The notes below the pieces were generated by a model. That model was given only the letters and a program-made list of their open reading frames with translations. It had not been told where the DNA came from and ran no database searches. From Podospora pseudocomata (lineage: Eukaryota > Ascomycota > Sordariomycetes > Sordariales > Podosporaceae), in the NCBI RefSeq assembly GCF_035222375.1, contig NW_026946366.1:558001-622000 (forward strand): a stretch of 64,000 nucleotides of DNA. The letters are read 5' to 3'. The position numbers and the translations under genes are program-made. Positions 9,601-19,624 of this stretch are shown here, piece after piece. Every line of letters starts with the position of its first letter. Positions within the stretch are counted from its first letter, which is position 1.

Positions 9601-12575
9601 AATTTTTGGAGTAGGAGATCTGGGATCTGGGGATCTGGATGGATCTCTTGGGCAACGGTTTTGGGTTCCAGACCATGAGAAGGTGTGGGTGGGGAGGGTA
9701 GAACGAGTTGCCTGCCCGTTGAAGACACCGAGAAGACACAGACCAAACAGCCTTCATTCCAGAGCGATGGTTTCCGCGGATACAAACCTCACTTGTTGTT
9801 TACTTCTTTATGGTCGTGAGTTTCCTCTAGTCTGCTTCATCCGAAGTCTTTGCTGCGTTCTCACATTCTCACAAGTGGCGGGAAAGGATATTTGTTTGTC
9901 AAGTCTACGCGAGTCATCACACTGCACTGCCCACACGAAAATCCGATATCAAAAGCCCGTATTTACCCCTTATCTGCTTTCACGTCCCAAACCTTGAACC
10001 CGACACTTGCAGTCTCACAATACGCGGACTGAAACTTTGACCTCCGACTCCGCCTCAAAATTGATTGCCTTTTTGTCTTTGATGAGCTACTTTTCTAGAA
10101 TACGAGAACATGCGGTTCGTGGATACACAGGTAAGGTCCAGGGGATACGCGTAACGTAGTTGATGAGCCTTGTTACACACGCCACGCATGTTGTGGACAA
10201 AAAGATGGAGGCTGCTACCTGAAAAGTTGCACAGCTCATTGATTGTAGTTGTAAAGAAGTCTTTTTAGCATGGTTAAATACCCCTGAGAAGGTGACTCTC
10301 TCAAAACAGTCGGGAGGTATACCCTCCCTTGCTTTCATCACATGCTCGGAGCCATCATTGAACAAAAGCTCGGATGATTGCTTGCTGTTGCATCAAGTGA
10401 GCTTCATCTCATGTATTGTCAGCATGCAAGGCACAGCACAGGCATCAAGCTCAGAAGTGCTCGCATTGGCGCGTAGCCAACCTCCCGCTATGAGATGATC
10501 GACTGTGATGGGACGGATGATTGACGGTGTCAAAGCAGGTCCACCACCATCGTTCATTATCCTGTGGGGGAATCTACCTCATGAGATGGCGCACTAAGCC
10601 AAAGCAACGCTACGCAACAACAACAACAGCGTTCGCTACAACCGGGCCTGGATCCTAGATCACAATGGCTTTGTGACTCTGATGGAGGTTAGCGCGGATA
10701 TCATACTTGTTGGGAACAAGAGGGTTTTGGGGGTGATTTTGTGATAATAGCAATCTAACCCCAGAGGAAAGGGCTTGTTGGCCAATGATGAGACTCTCTT
10801 TCTGAGGAGTGATGGATAGTAATACCATTCTCTCTTATACTTTTAGCGCCCATCACGGTTATGTTAACTATAGATAAACTATTTCGACCAATTCAATATG
10901 CAGTATACTTACAACCTCCATCCCATCGCATGCAAAGCCGGGGGCCATAAGGCTAGGGTAACCGACAAGTCACACACACCTTCCTCGTTCCATTCTTCCG
11001 CCAGACCGTAAATGCGAGCCGAGCAAGTGAATTGGTCCGGGTGGCTAATTCGGCGTTGAGGGCGTGCGAGTGTAGAACGTCGAGATTACGCCTGAGGGCG
11101 CGCGTGGGAGCGTTCATGAAGAAAAAGCCCGCGCGCGTGGCCGCGGCGTTCGTGAGATTTGTGTAACCAGCCTAGTTCTTCTTTTCCTTGAAATTGCGCT
11201 GGAAAATGCAGAGTTCTGTTGATCTCGATAATAATTCAGACGAAAATAATCAAACTACGGAAAGCCACAAAATAGTAATTTCCACAAAGTGAAAACAACA
11301 AAACGTGGAATGTGGAACCAAGGCTCTAGCTATCAGCCACCTGCTCGAGGCAAATACCCCAAAATTCCCAAAGTCCTCCCATCCCAAATTATCATTCCCC
11401 TATTTTCCTCTCGGCGTCTTTAGTCGCAAGAACACCATTCCCTTGGCGTCTTTCGTCGCAAGTGAGCCCGGTGCCCAAAAGAAATCAGCGTCCCCCAACC
11501 CCATCCTAGGGTTCGCAAGGGAACGGCGCTTTGTTGCCGCTGGTGCCGCAGACGTGGCATGTCCTGGGGTAGGTGAAAAAAGTTAGCAAGGTGATCTTGG
11601 AAGATTTGAGATCAAGAATCGGGAAGAGCAAGGTGAGAATGAAAGAACATACCATGTGACCTGTTCGAGCTACTGTTTCTTGATGAGGGAAACAGAAATT
11701 ATTAGAGTGATTAGTTTATCTGGAGAGAAGTAGATCAGTATATGGTCTGATGTAAACAAAGAGCTCTAAGGGGTTGAAGGAAAGTCCATACCTCCGGAAT
11801 CCGAGTCCTTAAAGGCTTCGGCTGAGGATCTCTTGTTTGTCATCCTCTTGTTAGCCACCTTCTTGTTTGTCCACTTCTTAGCCATTGTGATTGTTTTGTT
11901 TGACAGTAAACAGATAGTTGGCTAGGCAGGCAGGTAGGTAGGTAGGTGATGGGCCACCAGACGCAAGGTGATCGAACGAAGAGGCTCCTCAATGTTTGAG
12001 GGTCAAATGCAGGTACGATCTCAAAATTGCTGGGAGTTTATACTCGACAGAGGAGTAACTTCCTATGCAACCGTGCCTTTCGTGTATCATATTGTTTATT
12101 CACTTTGAAAGCTCTACACTTCACTTTGTTGGCCAATTGCCCTCCCCACAGGACAGGTCCTACCAGTGGTATTATAGAACTGGGAGCAAGACGGTCAAGA
12201 TGGCAGCTACGCGCGCAAGGCAACTAGGCAGCGTACGCGCGCGGTTGATAATGTGACGCTTCGTCGCTCCCAAAGATCAGATGGGTATCGCGGGGCCATC
12301 TCAATCCTTCCCATCCTATCTTCCACATTCTCCGCCTGGTGAATAGGACACGCGTCCCATTTGAAGAGTTGAGATGAAACAGACAGTGCTGTGGTCAGCG
12401 GCAGTTTGCTCGACTGTCATTAGACAGGAATATAAGCCGTGGTGTTAGTAGGACTTCTATAAAGAGCCCTAGATCTTCTTCCTCAGTGGTGAAATGGTCC
12501 TGCTTCTTCGAACAATAGCAGAATCCTCAGACCTACCCAGAGACTACAAAGCTCCACAGTAGATTGATCGCCTCT
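6658..12575. other. Long gene-poor region, about 5.9 kb
   Basis: Largest gene-poor stretch in the window. It holds many short overlapping frames on both strands, none with a recognisable product. Its left end is the promoter of the minus-strand gene at 6657. A GGTA/GGCA tandem tract lies at 11925-11947, and a possible small spliced minus-strand gene lies at about 11200-11886 (listed separately). A TATAAA at about 12457 sits about 110 bases before the start of the next gene fragment. No transposon ends, tRNA or rRNA were recognised. Confidence 0.5.
11200..11886 (-). CDS. Possible small spliced gene (weak)
   Basis: On the minus strand, ATG at 11886 opens a very basic N-terminus (MAKKWTNKKVANKRMTNKRS). 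A GTATGG donor at 11791 and a CATCAAG acceptor near 11679 could form one intron. A much better intron lies at 11652-11564: GTATGT donor, a TTGCTAAC branch site, a polypyrimidine run and a CCCCAG acceptor. Downstream two frames are open for some distance, but the phase implied by the first junction leads to a different frame from the longest open one, so I cannot give a settled protein. A 17-base near-repeat (ttgcgacgaaagacgcc, and the same with one base changed) lies in the last part. It could equally be a spliced non-coding transcript. Confidence 0.25.
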
Positions 12576-13155
12576 ATGATGTTGGTCTTCCTCTCCATGG
12601 TCATTCAGCTAGCCGTAGCCGGCCCGGTTGAGCCCGCCTCCGCACAACAACAGAAAAGCTCGCCCCTCGGCGCCTCACCACCCTCAGCGCACATCCTGTT
12701 GTCAATGATTGCCACAGCGTAATCAACAATATAGGCAGTAAGCTGAAATCCTCTAAAATCAACACACTGTCTACCTCTCCACCTGCATTTCTCTGAACAT
12801 AAAATGAAAAGCATCATCCGGAACAGGAAAACTGGACCTCGATCCTCGAATGTGCGTGACCATCAGTGTCAACAGTTGTGCTGGCTTCGTTTGGAACTAC
12901 AACAACTTACCGTATCAACTCAGCCTACCCATCACCGCCATCGAAATGACTGCCTATGTCTACGACCCTTGCGTTCGAAACGACCAGTATGGCCAGTGGG
13001 CCAACGTATGGTATGAGCTTGGATTGGTACACATGCCTATCATACCAACGCCACCCACAAACCCATGGCACAACAAGATCAGAATCGAAGATGTAAGACA
13101 GTTTCTGGGAGGAAACATACCAGCCGAGGTGGATGGTAGTATCTCACAGCCTTGA
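12576..13155 (+). pseudogene. Paralogue of the next secreted-protein gene, 5' part out of frame
   Basis: Two adjoining pieces resemble the gene at 13642. A signal-peptide-like start (MMLVFLSMVIQLAVAG) begins at 12576. A domain begins with NDCHSVINNI (12697-12737), is spliced by an intron at 12738-12826 (GTAAGC donor, AACAG acceptor, phase consistent), and continues as LDLDPRMCVTISVNSC...YDPC...GQW to a stop at 13155. The domain matches the C-terminal half of its neighbour in its Cys positions and its aromatic and ITAIE/DVTDQ segment. The signal peptide and the domain are in different frames with no intron that could reconcile them, so either a frameshift has broken the gene, the base sequence is wrong here, or the real first exon was missed. 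A TATAAA lies about 110 bases upstream. Confidence 0.5.
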
Positions 13156-13641
13156 GCAGCTGCGGCAGGATAATCTGGGGGAAACTGGCCGGTATGTAGG
13201 GGACGTTGACGGTCGTATCTCATAGAGTAAGCGGCTGGGGGGGGTTATCTTGGAAGAACTTTGATCGTGATGAGAGGAGGATACTAATTGTATCATGTTC
13301 TGAGAAGTCGTCTGGATGCACCGCTCAGTAATCATCTACATAGAATGTAGAAATATTTTGGTGCCCAGGTCGAAAATAAGTGTTTTCTGAAATCAAAGAA
13401 GTGTTATGCGTTGCGGTCAAGATCAAATCTCTCTCTGCACAAAACTCGGTTGATGGTTACCCCGCCATACTGTCACAAGTCAGTCGACGTCGGAGGGAAA
13501 GTGGCGGGCTTCTCTGTCACAATGTTCCTTCCTTGATTGATATTCAAGTATAGAACACCCTGCCCAAAGTTGTCACAGATCCACACTCTGTTTCTCAGAC
13601 ACACACCTCCACACCCAGCGGCCCAACACCCGATCAGCACG
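13156..13641. other. Intergenic, about 0.49 kb
   Basis: Spacer between the two related secreted-protein genes; it should hold the promoter of the second. No structured element seen. Confidence 0.4.
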
Positions 13642-14777
13642 ATGCTGGGCTTCACAATCCTCTCTGTGCTTTGGCTCGCCGGACTCGCTCTTGGGGGGCA
13701 GGCTGATCCTGCAAAACACGGCTGGATTTTCGACAATATGATGAATGAACTGGATTGCTACCACGTGTTGGATCAATTCAACGGTAAGTCGCCATGTATA
13801 GCCTCTCTCTACTACAAGGCTATCTATCCTCGTGCTAACTACGACTGCCTTACATAGAAAGCGCTGATGCAAATCAAGTCATCGAGCTGAAGTATGAAGA
13901 GCCCAAAGAAATGCTCTACAAAGGATGCAGCATCATACTCAGCCAACTCGATATCAAGCCCTGGTACACGTACATTAGCTTGAAGCAGATCTTGCCCAGC
14001 CTAGCGAAATATCTTTACTACCAACCGAATATCAAAAATGACTGGGAGGCGACATTCAACATCTCGGAAAACCAGTCGAATAGCGAATCAAAAATAGCAT
14101 ACGTCAAGATCCTGAAGTATTCCACCGATGACCAAAACGAGGCCAATACATCTGCCAATTCTGTCGACCCCGACGCAACTTGTTTCAACATGACAGAGTT
14201 TCCACCACTCGTCCAGGCAGACTGTCAGGCATCGTTTGATTGTTAGTGTTCCCCTCTGACTTTCCGAGCCTACCCAGGCCCGCCAAAACAATGCCTAGAT
14301 ATAGCAGAAACTAACTGATCACCAGTATGGACTACTGGAACCAAAGCCTTCTTTCCGAATCACGAAAACATGACATGGGAGTCTGGTTTTCTTAGCTTCT
14401 CCAACGACAGCTCCACTTGCCAGTTTGTGATGTATAACAATGACGATTATACTGCATACGTGAGCCTGAACGACGTTACCGACCAAGTCCAGCATCAAAT
14501 CATTGACCCTTGCGTCTCTAACGGTTGGTATGGAGGTTGGCAAAAGAATAATACGGGGCTGTATCTGGACTTCAAGAACAGGGGCGTACTGGCATGGTTC
14601 CTACCCAAAGAGTTCTTTCCCGCTGTTAGATGGACCTTTCCTGAGTGGTTAAAAGACCCGGCGGATCCGTGGGATTACCCGCCATATCTCGTGTTCAACA
14701 AGAGCAAGAGCCAAGTGTTCAACAAGAGCGGGAGCCAAGTGTTCAACCAGAATGAGAGCCAAGCAATCTCTGATTGA
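13642..14777 (+). CDS. Secreted protein with two copies of a DC-type (Ecp2/Hce2-like?) domain
   Basis: Three exons: 13642-13783, 13858-14241, 14326-14777. The introns (74 and 84 bases) have GTAAGT/GTTAGT donors and CTAAC branch sites. The 325-residue product starts with a signal peptide (MLGFTILSVLWLAGLALGGQA). I read two diverged copies of one domain. Copy one runs from LDCYHVLDQF through GCSIILS to YTYISLKQILPSL; copy two runs from ADCQASFD through STCQFVM to YTAYVSLNDVTDQV...DPCV. This layout (DC near the start, mid Cys, a D-x-x-D/Q helix, CV..G..GGW) resembles Ecp2/Hce2-like fungal secreted domains, but I cannot confirm the family. Several N-glycosylation sequons are present, and the C-terminus carries three 8-residue FNKSxSQV-type repeats. 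Role unknown: extracellular, possibly in interaction or antagonism (inference). A single-domain relative lies directly upstream. Confidence 0.75.
14694..14765 (+). repeat. Three tandem 24-base units at the 3' end of the secreted-protein gene
   Basis: Units begin ttcaacaagagc... and encode FNKSKSQV, FNKSGSQV and FNQNESQA. Each keeps an N-x-S sequon, so the tail adds up to three potential N-glycosylation sites. Confidence 0.8.
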
Positions 14778-16300
14778 TATCATGGCGGGTACTGGAAGGC
14801 AGGCAATGTGGGCAATGAGCTGATCTGAGCTGAGCAGGCCCTTGACTTGATTTGGATCAGGCCGGCCACGTCAAACTTAACTTGAAGGTATTATAACTTA
14901 ACTTGGCTTAGGAAGATTATTAAATCTACCGGAAGTGGTTTTTCCGGGCCGGGTGGGCCGGAGCACTGGTTCCGCGGAGGGCACCGGTGGGTAGGTTCAG
15001 AGGGTGCCCTGCCGGCCACCTCACTACCACACCGGATATCACCACTTTTTGTGGGGCTAGAGAGATCACTGCTCTTCTGAGCTGAGTCAATAGGAAGATT
15101 TGACTTGACTTGGCTCAGTTGAGCTGAGACAAGTCAAGTCAAGTCTGGCTCAGCTCATTGCCCAGACTGAAAGCAGGCTTGGACGGGTTTAACATAGCTC
15201 AAATAGTGGTTAGTAGGCTGAGCTTTCGTCTCACCAAAGGAACTTTTTGGGACCTCACCGTGGTCATTAATCCACACTGTCAAGTGAGTCTTGATTTTTC
15301 ACCGTGTTGCTTGGACATCCAATCCTTTGAATGAAAAGTGTGAGGCGTGACAATTTACAGCCGATTGTTCTTGTACTCTTTCATCTGACGACACATTACT
15401 GCCATTCTTCCGTCTTCACCCAGAAGTTTCATGCGAAGTATCGACCGGGCCACCATTCTTGTTACACTGCAGATGACCGTCGCAAGTATCTACGTCGTCA
15501 GCGTACTGCTGACCAACATGAGATATACAACCTCTCGAGAACTCATTCAACCCTTATCGAACAATTGGTCCGGATAAATATTTCGTCTTTCCCCCTGAGA
15601 ACCCTTTTTCATTTTTAGCTTTTCAAAAAGTCAAAATATACATGAAGGGGTTGGCGAAGGACAATGTCACCTTCCTCACCTGCCACACTTTATGAAAAAT
15701 AAAAACCCGAAAACTTGAACTACGAACATACTAAGCACCTATATTCACCTGCGCAAAACACACACAAAAAGAGAGAAAAAAAGGCCTCCGTCTACAACGT
15801 GCTCAAATAGGTGAACACCAAAATCGCCTACAACACACACATGACTCAGCAATTGTGACCATAGAAAAGATGCACACTACCCAGCAACAAAGTACCTCCC
15901 TACAGACATCCACGATCAACACCCAGGCTCTAATACCTAGCACATCTCACAGCAACCAGACACAAATCCCAACCAAATGTCTATCAACATTCTCTCCGTT
16001 TTCTTTTCATGAGTGGGGAATCATATATATCCTCTTTATCAAAAACCTCATAATAAAGTCACAATAATATCAAACCCCCTCCTCCCAACCCAACCCAACC
16101 CATCCATCTCTTTGAACAAAACAAAAAGAAAAGCCACAAAAAAAAAACGCCTGCCTCTTTCATAAAAGTCATCTTGTACAAAATGAAATCCCTTTCACAC
16201 TCTTCTTTTCCCATATCATACCACCCATCCTGACCAAAAGACGTGTATATACATCTTTTTTTTCCCCACCTCATATCCAAAACCACCCCCAACATCCCCC
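14778..16300. other. Intergenic, about 1.5 kb, containing an inverted-repeat element
   Basis: Holds the 360-base inverted-repeat element at 14807-15166. The rest (15167-16300) is A-rich and CA/CCA-rich, typical of 3' flanks, with no gene seen. Confidence 0.5.
14807..15166. mobile_element. MITE-like element with terminal inverted repeats
   Basis: The ends are 17-base inverted repeats with one mismatch: left TGTGGGCAATGAGCTGA, right (reverse complement) TCTGGGCAATGAGCTGA. Inside each end are further related CTTGACTT / CTGAGCTGAG motifs. The right half also forms its own hairpin with 17-base arms, GACTTGACTTGGCTCAG against CTGAGACAAGTCAAGTC, separated by five bases. The centre is GC-rich (ccgggccgggtgggccgg) with no coding capacity, as expected for a non-autonomous foldback or MITE-type DNA element. 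I could not find a clear target-site duplication, so the exact boundaries and superfamily are open. Confidence 0.6.
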
Positions 16301-18014
16301 TTAAAACTCACCATCCCCACCAGCCCCCATCACCCCCGCAACCCAAAGCCCAACCAGCCCCCACCAATTCACATTCCAACCCCTCGCCAACCCATTCAAC
16401 CCCTGACCCCGTCTATACACCGTCTCCGAAATCGACTGCTGCTCCTTTGCCTGCTTCCCCCCCTTCTTCCTTCCCCTCGCTGTTTCCACCACCTTCGAAG
16501 GCTTAACAACAGCATGCGACCCCTCCTCATTGACAATACTGTACATCGTCCCAAACACACCATTGTATTTCCCAACAGGGACAATAGTTTCCAGACTTTC
16601 TGGCGGTGCCACAGCACTCTTCTTGCCCTTGACAGGAGGAGGCGCCTCGAGAGCTTGGAGGTACTCTGGTGTGTTGAGGACCGCGACCTGACCTCTGCGG
16701 AGGACCGTCTCGAGTGGGAGCTTGATGCACAGCGCTACAGCCGAGGAGCAGAATTTGGCGATGGAGAAGCTCGCGGGAGCAATCTCCCTGTCGATCATGA
16801 ATTGTGTTCGGAGAACAAGGGGTGTTGAAAGGGTAAGGAGAGGGTGGACGAGGGAGTGGAGGACCGTTGGGAAAAAGACGGCGGAGGGGCAGAAGTAGGA
16901 GGGGAGGCTGCGGAGGGCGGTCAAGGTGCGCCTGGAAGCGCGAGAGGTGGATGTGATAATCATGCTAAACGTTGTTTAGTACATGGTAGAATTAGACAGC
17001 TTCAAGGAGGCATACCGTGTGCGGATCAGATCCAGGGGAGAGAGGATCAGGCCAGTAACAACCGCCGCGGCGGCAGCCACACAAAGAGAGGCCCATGGAT
17101 ATGGTGCGGCGATATCAATCAACCGGTCCGCATCGTTCTTGACGCCGAGGTCTGGTACGTTGAGAAGCGCGCTGAGTAGACTCCTGGACCAGTTCTCCAG
17201 TAACGAGTGGAGTACCGAGTAGATAAAGGTCACGTTTGAACCCTTCCAAACACCCCACGCACCTTCCTTCTGCCATAGCTGTGCGATAACTTCCAACACA
17301 GAGTCGGGGGTTCGAATGGCCAGTTGATGTGCCGGTACAGGGGCTGGCTTTCCAGGCGTTCGTGGGGTATCAAGTGGGGTCATTGGGTTCGGTCTCCCGC
17401 GGGTAGCTGTTGGAGAGGGAGTTCGTGGTTGGTTTGAGGTGAAATATGCCATTTCATCGGCATCCGAGTCTGAGTCGTGGGCTTGTTCCTGTAAGTTGCG
17501 TGTTAGTCGTCTGCTTGGGGTATGGAAGTGGGGCGTGGTTCGATGGTGTTGCCCACGATACCCAACGGCAGCATACCTCGTCGTCAAACTGAGTATTCCA
17601 CGGATTCGCAGCAGCAGCAGCCGCTGCTTGTGCTTGCTGTCGCCTTGCCTCCTCCGCTTCCTCAGCGGCAGCTGCTAGTCCTCCCAAATCATCCTGTTTC
17701 CTGACTTGCATGATTGTCTTGGCCACATCGAAGGGTTGGGCCATCAGCACCGACGAGTACTTCCATAGCAGCTCATCCAGCACCTCCTTGACTGTCTGTA
17801 CAACTGATGGCGAAGGCTCAGCTATGTAGTTCTTGTAGTCGATGTCGGAAAAGAGGTCGCGTGCCTTAGTAGCATACTGGCCGGTTGAGTTGCCGGCTTG
17901 GGCGAAGGCTTTTGGGCCGGGTGGTGTGGGGAGGGACTCGGGAGGTTCGCCGATCGAAGGGGGAATGTAGTAGGGTCTTAGGGGATTGACCCCGTTGTCA
18001 CTGTGGTGAGCCAT
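16301..18014 (-). CDS. UGO1: Ugo1-type mitochondrial outer-membrane fusion protein
   Basis: Three exons on the minus strand: 18014-17577, 17488-17016 and 16964-16301. The introns are 88 bases (GTATGC...CTTACAG) and 51 bases (GTATGC...TACTAAAC...TTTAG) and join in phase to give 524 residues, close to yeast Ugo1. The N-terminus is Pro-rich. A carrier-like segment contains QPFDVAKTIMQVRKQ, followed by an acidic/Ala linker (DSDSDADEM). A second carrier-like repeat has ILSPLDLIRTR, and the last exon has PLETVLRRGQVAV. These degenerate P-x-D/E-x-x-R/K signatures mark a divergent mitochondrial carrier fold. Ugo1 links the outer- and inner-membrane fusion GTPases in fungi. It shares a divergent promoter with the ferredoxin gene at 18612. 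Confidence 0.85.
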
Positions 18015-18611
18015 GCTGGTTACTGGTGCTTCTGTAGGCGCAGGAGCATGTTATGGTGGTGAATTTTGGGCTGGGTTCTTTGGCGAATTGCCCCGCTGAT
18101 ATTTCGCATGTGCTGGGACACAATGAGGTGCGGTGAAATCATTTGGCGATAAGCTAAGCATGCAAGAGCTACCCCAAAAGAGCCCAAGCGCCATCCCCAT
18201 ATTGCATTATCGGGGCCACCGATAAGCGCCGCCCGCCCACCTCAATGCTTGGCTACTGTCATCTTTTGCGGGTAAATTTTCATATCGTTTATCGGGATGT
18301 TGAATGGACGAATGTTAGATCAGATAATGATAATTCATTATTCAGTTGCCTCCCTCGTCTCAAATAACCATACCTGCTCCACCGTGTGCCCTTTTTGCAT
18401 GAGGCAGTGAATAGACACAGAGGAGCCCTCATTGCGTATTGTATATATTGTACCTCTCGGGAGGGGTTTCTCGGCCATTAGGTTGTTTGTCACTCGCAGC
18501 TTTCCCCGGGTTTCGGAGCCTTCTAGGCTGTTTGCTTTTTCTCTCCGGCTTCCCACGCTTGTTTCCCTCTCAAGTCTTCCTGGAGATATAAACACACGCC
18601 AAACAGTCAAG
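18015..18611. promoter_or_regulatory. Divergent promoter between two mitochondrial protein genes
   Basis: 597 bases separate the ATGs of the UGO1-like gene (minus) and the ferredoxin gene (plus), so both promoters must lie here. No specific factor site is claimed. GATAA-type motifs occur (around 18147 and 18221). Confidence 0.6.
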
Positions 18612-19294
18612 ATGTCGACTCAAAGAGTTTTTGCCAGCGTCCTCCCGAGACTAAGGGTTGCCTCCAGCAAGAATGCGACAACTTCCCTTGCACAACAGGC
18701 ACAACAGCTCCGGTGCTACAGCAGGCCGACCGCCACCTTGAGACCTTCCGGTCCGGCCCGGTCCTCGGTGCTCTCCTCCGCCGCTGCCTCCGCCCCTCGC
18801 CGTGTATGTGTACCGGCCACATCCTCCGCTCAACCTCGCACCTTGTCCACCTCAGCCTCACTTTTCCATGGTCACGTCGACACCCCAAAGCCAGGTGAAG
18901 AGTATGTGCAAAAACCCCCCTTTTCGACATCCTTGAACTAACACATCAAAGGCTTTGGGTAACCTTCATCGACAAGGAGGGTGTTGAGACTAAGATTGCC
19001 GTTTGCAAGGGCGACAACCTCTTGGATATTGCCCAGGCTCATGATTTGGAGATGGAGGGTGCCTGTGGCGGTTCCTGCGCCTGCTCGACATGCCACGTCA
19101 TTGTTGAGGACCCTGACTACTACGACAAGATGCCCGAGCCGGATGATGATGAGAACGACATGCTCGATCTTGCCTTCGGTCTTACTGAGACCAGTCGGCT
19201 GGGCTGCCAGGTCATCATGACTCCCGAGCTGGATGGCCTCCGGGTCAAGCTCCCCTCCATGACAAGGAACCTTCAGTCGAGCGACTTCAACTAA
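18612..19294 (+). CDS. YAH1: Mitochondrial adrenodoxin-type [2Fe-2S] ferredoxin
   Basis: Two exons, 18612-18901 and 18952-19294, joined across a 50-base intron (GTATGT donor, ACTAAC branch, CAAAG acceptor) to give 210 residues. The N-terminal half is Arg/Ser/Ala-rich without acids, a typical mitochondrial targeting region. The ferredoxin domain begins at LWVTFIDKEG. Cluster ligands are the adrenodoxin set C135-x5-C141-x2-C144 (in CGGSCACSTCH) and C182 (in RLGCQV). In fungi this protein passes electrons from the reductase Arh1 for iron-sulfur cluster assembly and haem A synthesis in the matrix. The acidic interaction helix (MPEPDDDENDML) is present. Nothing appears to be missing. Confidence 0.93.
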
Positions 19295-19624
19295 GGCCTG
19301 CCAATATATATTGCATTCTCCGGATTATCGTTTCTTGGTCGGCGTTGCGGCAGCGATACACGGGCATAGTTGTTGAAGATAGATACCAAAAGCATAGGGG
19401 GTTGGCTAGTGCGTTTTCCGCGCAATAGCTCACGATGTAACTGATGACAAATCTTGCGGCTCCGGGATGGTCTGGGAATCTCTTGCTCTGATCGAGCATG
19501 TGTACATGTAAAATAGTAGTAAGGCATCCTATACTGGGGCCATGTGTAAATAAGATGTAACCTCTGCTCTATAAGCAGTAGAACACCCCTCTGTCTCCCC
19601 AACATCTGTAATGGAGAGATCACT
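19295..19624. other. Short convergent spacer
   Basis: About 330 bases between the 3' ends of the ferredoxin and RRP15 genes, which point at each other. It must contain both 3' ends; no other feature seen. Confidence 0.5.
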
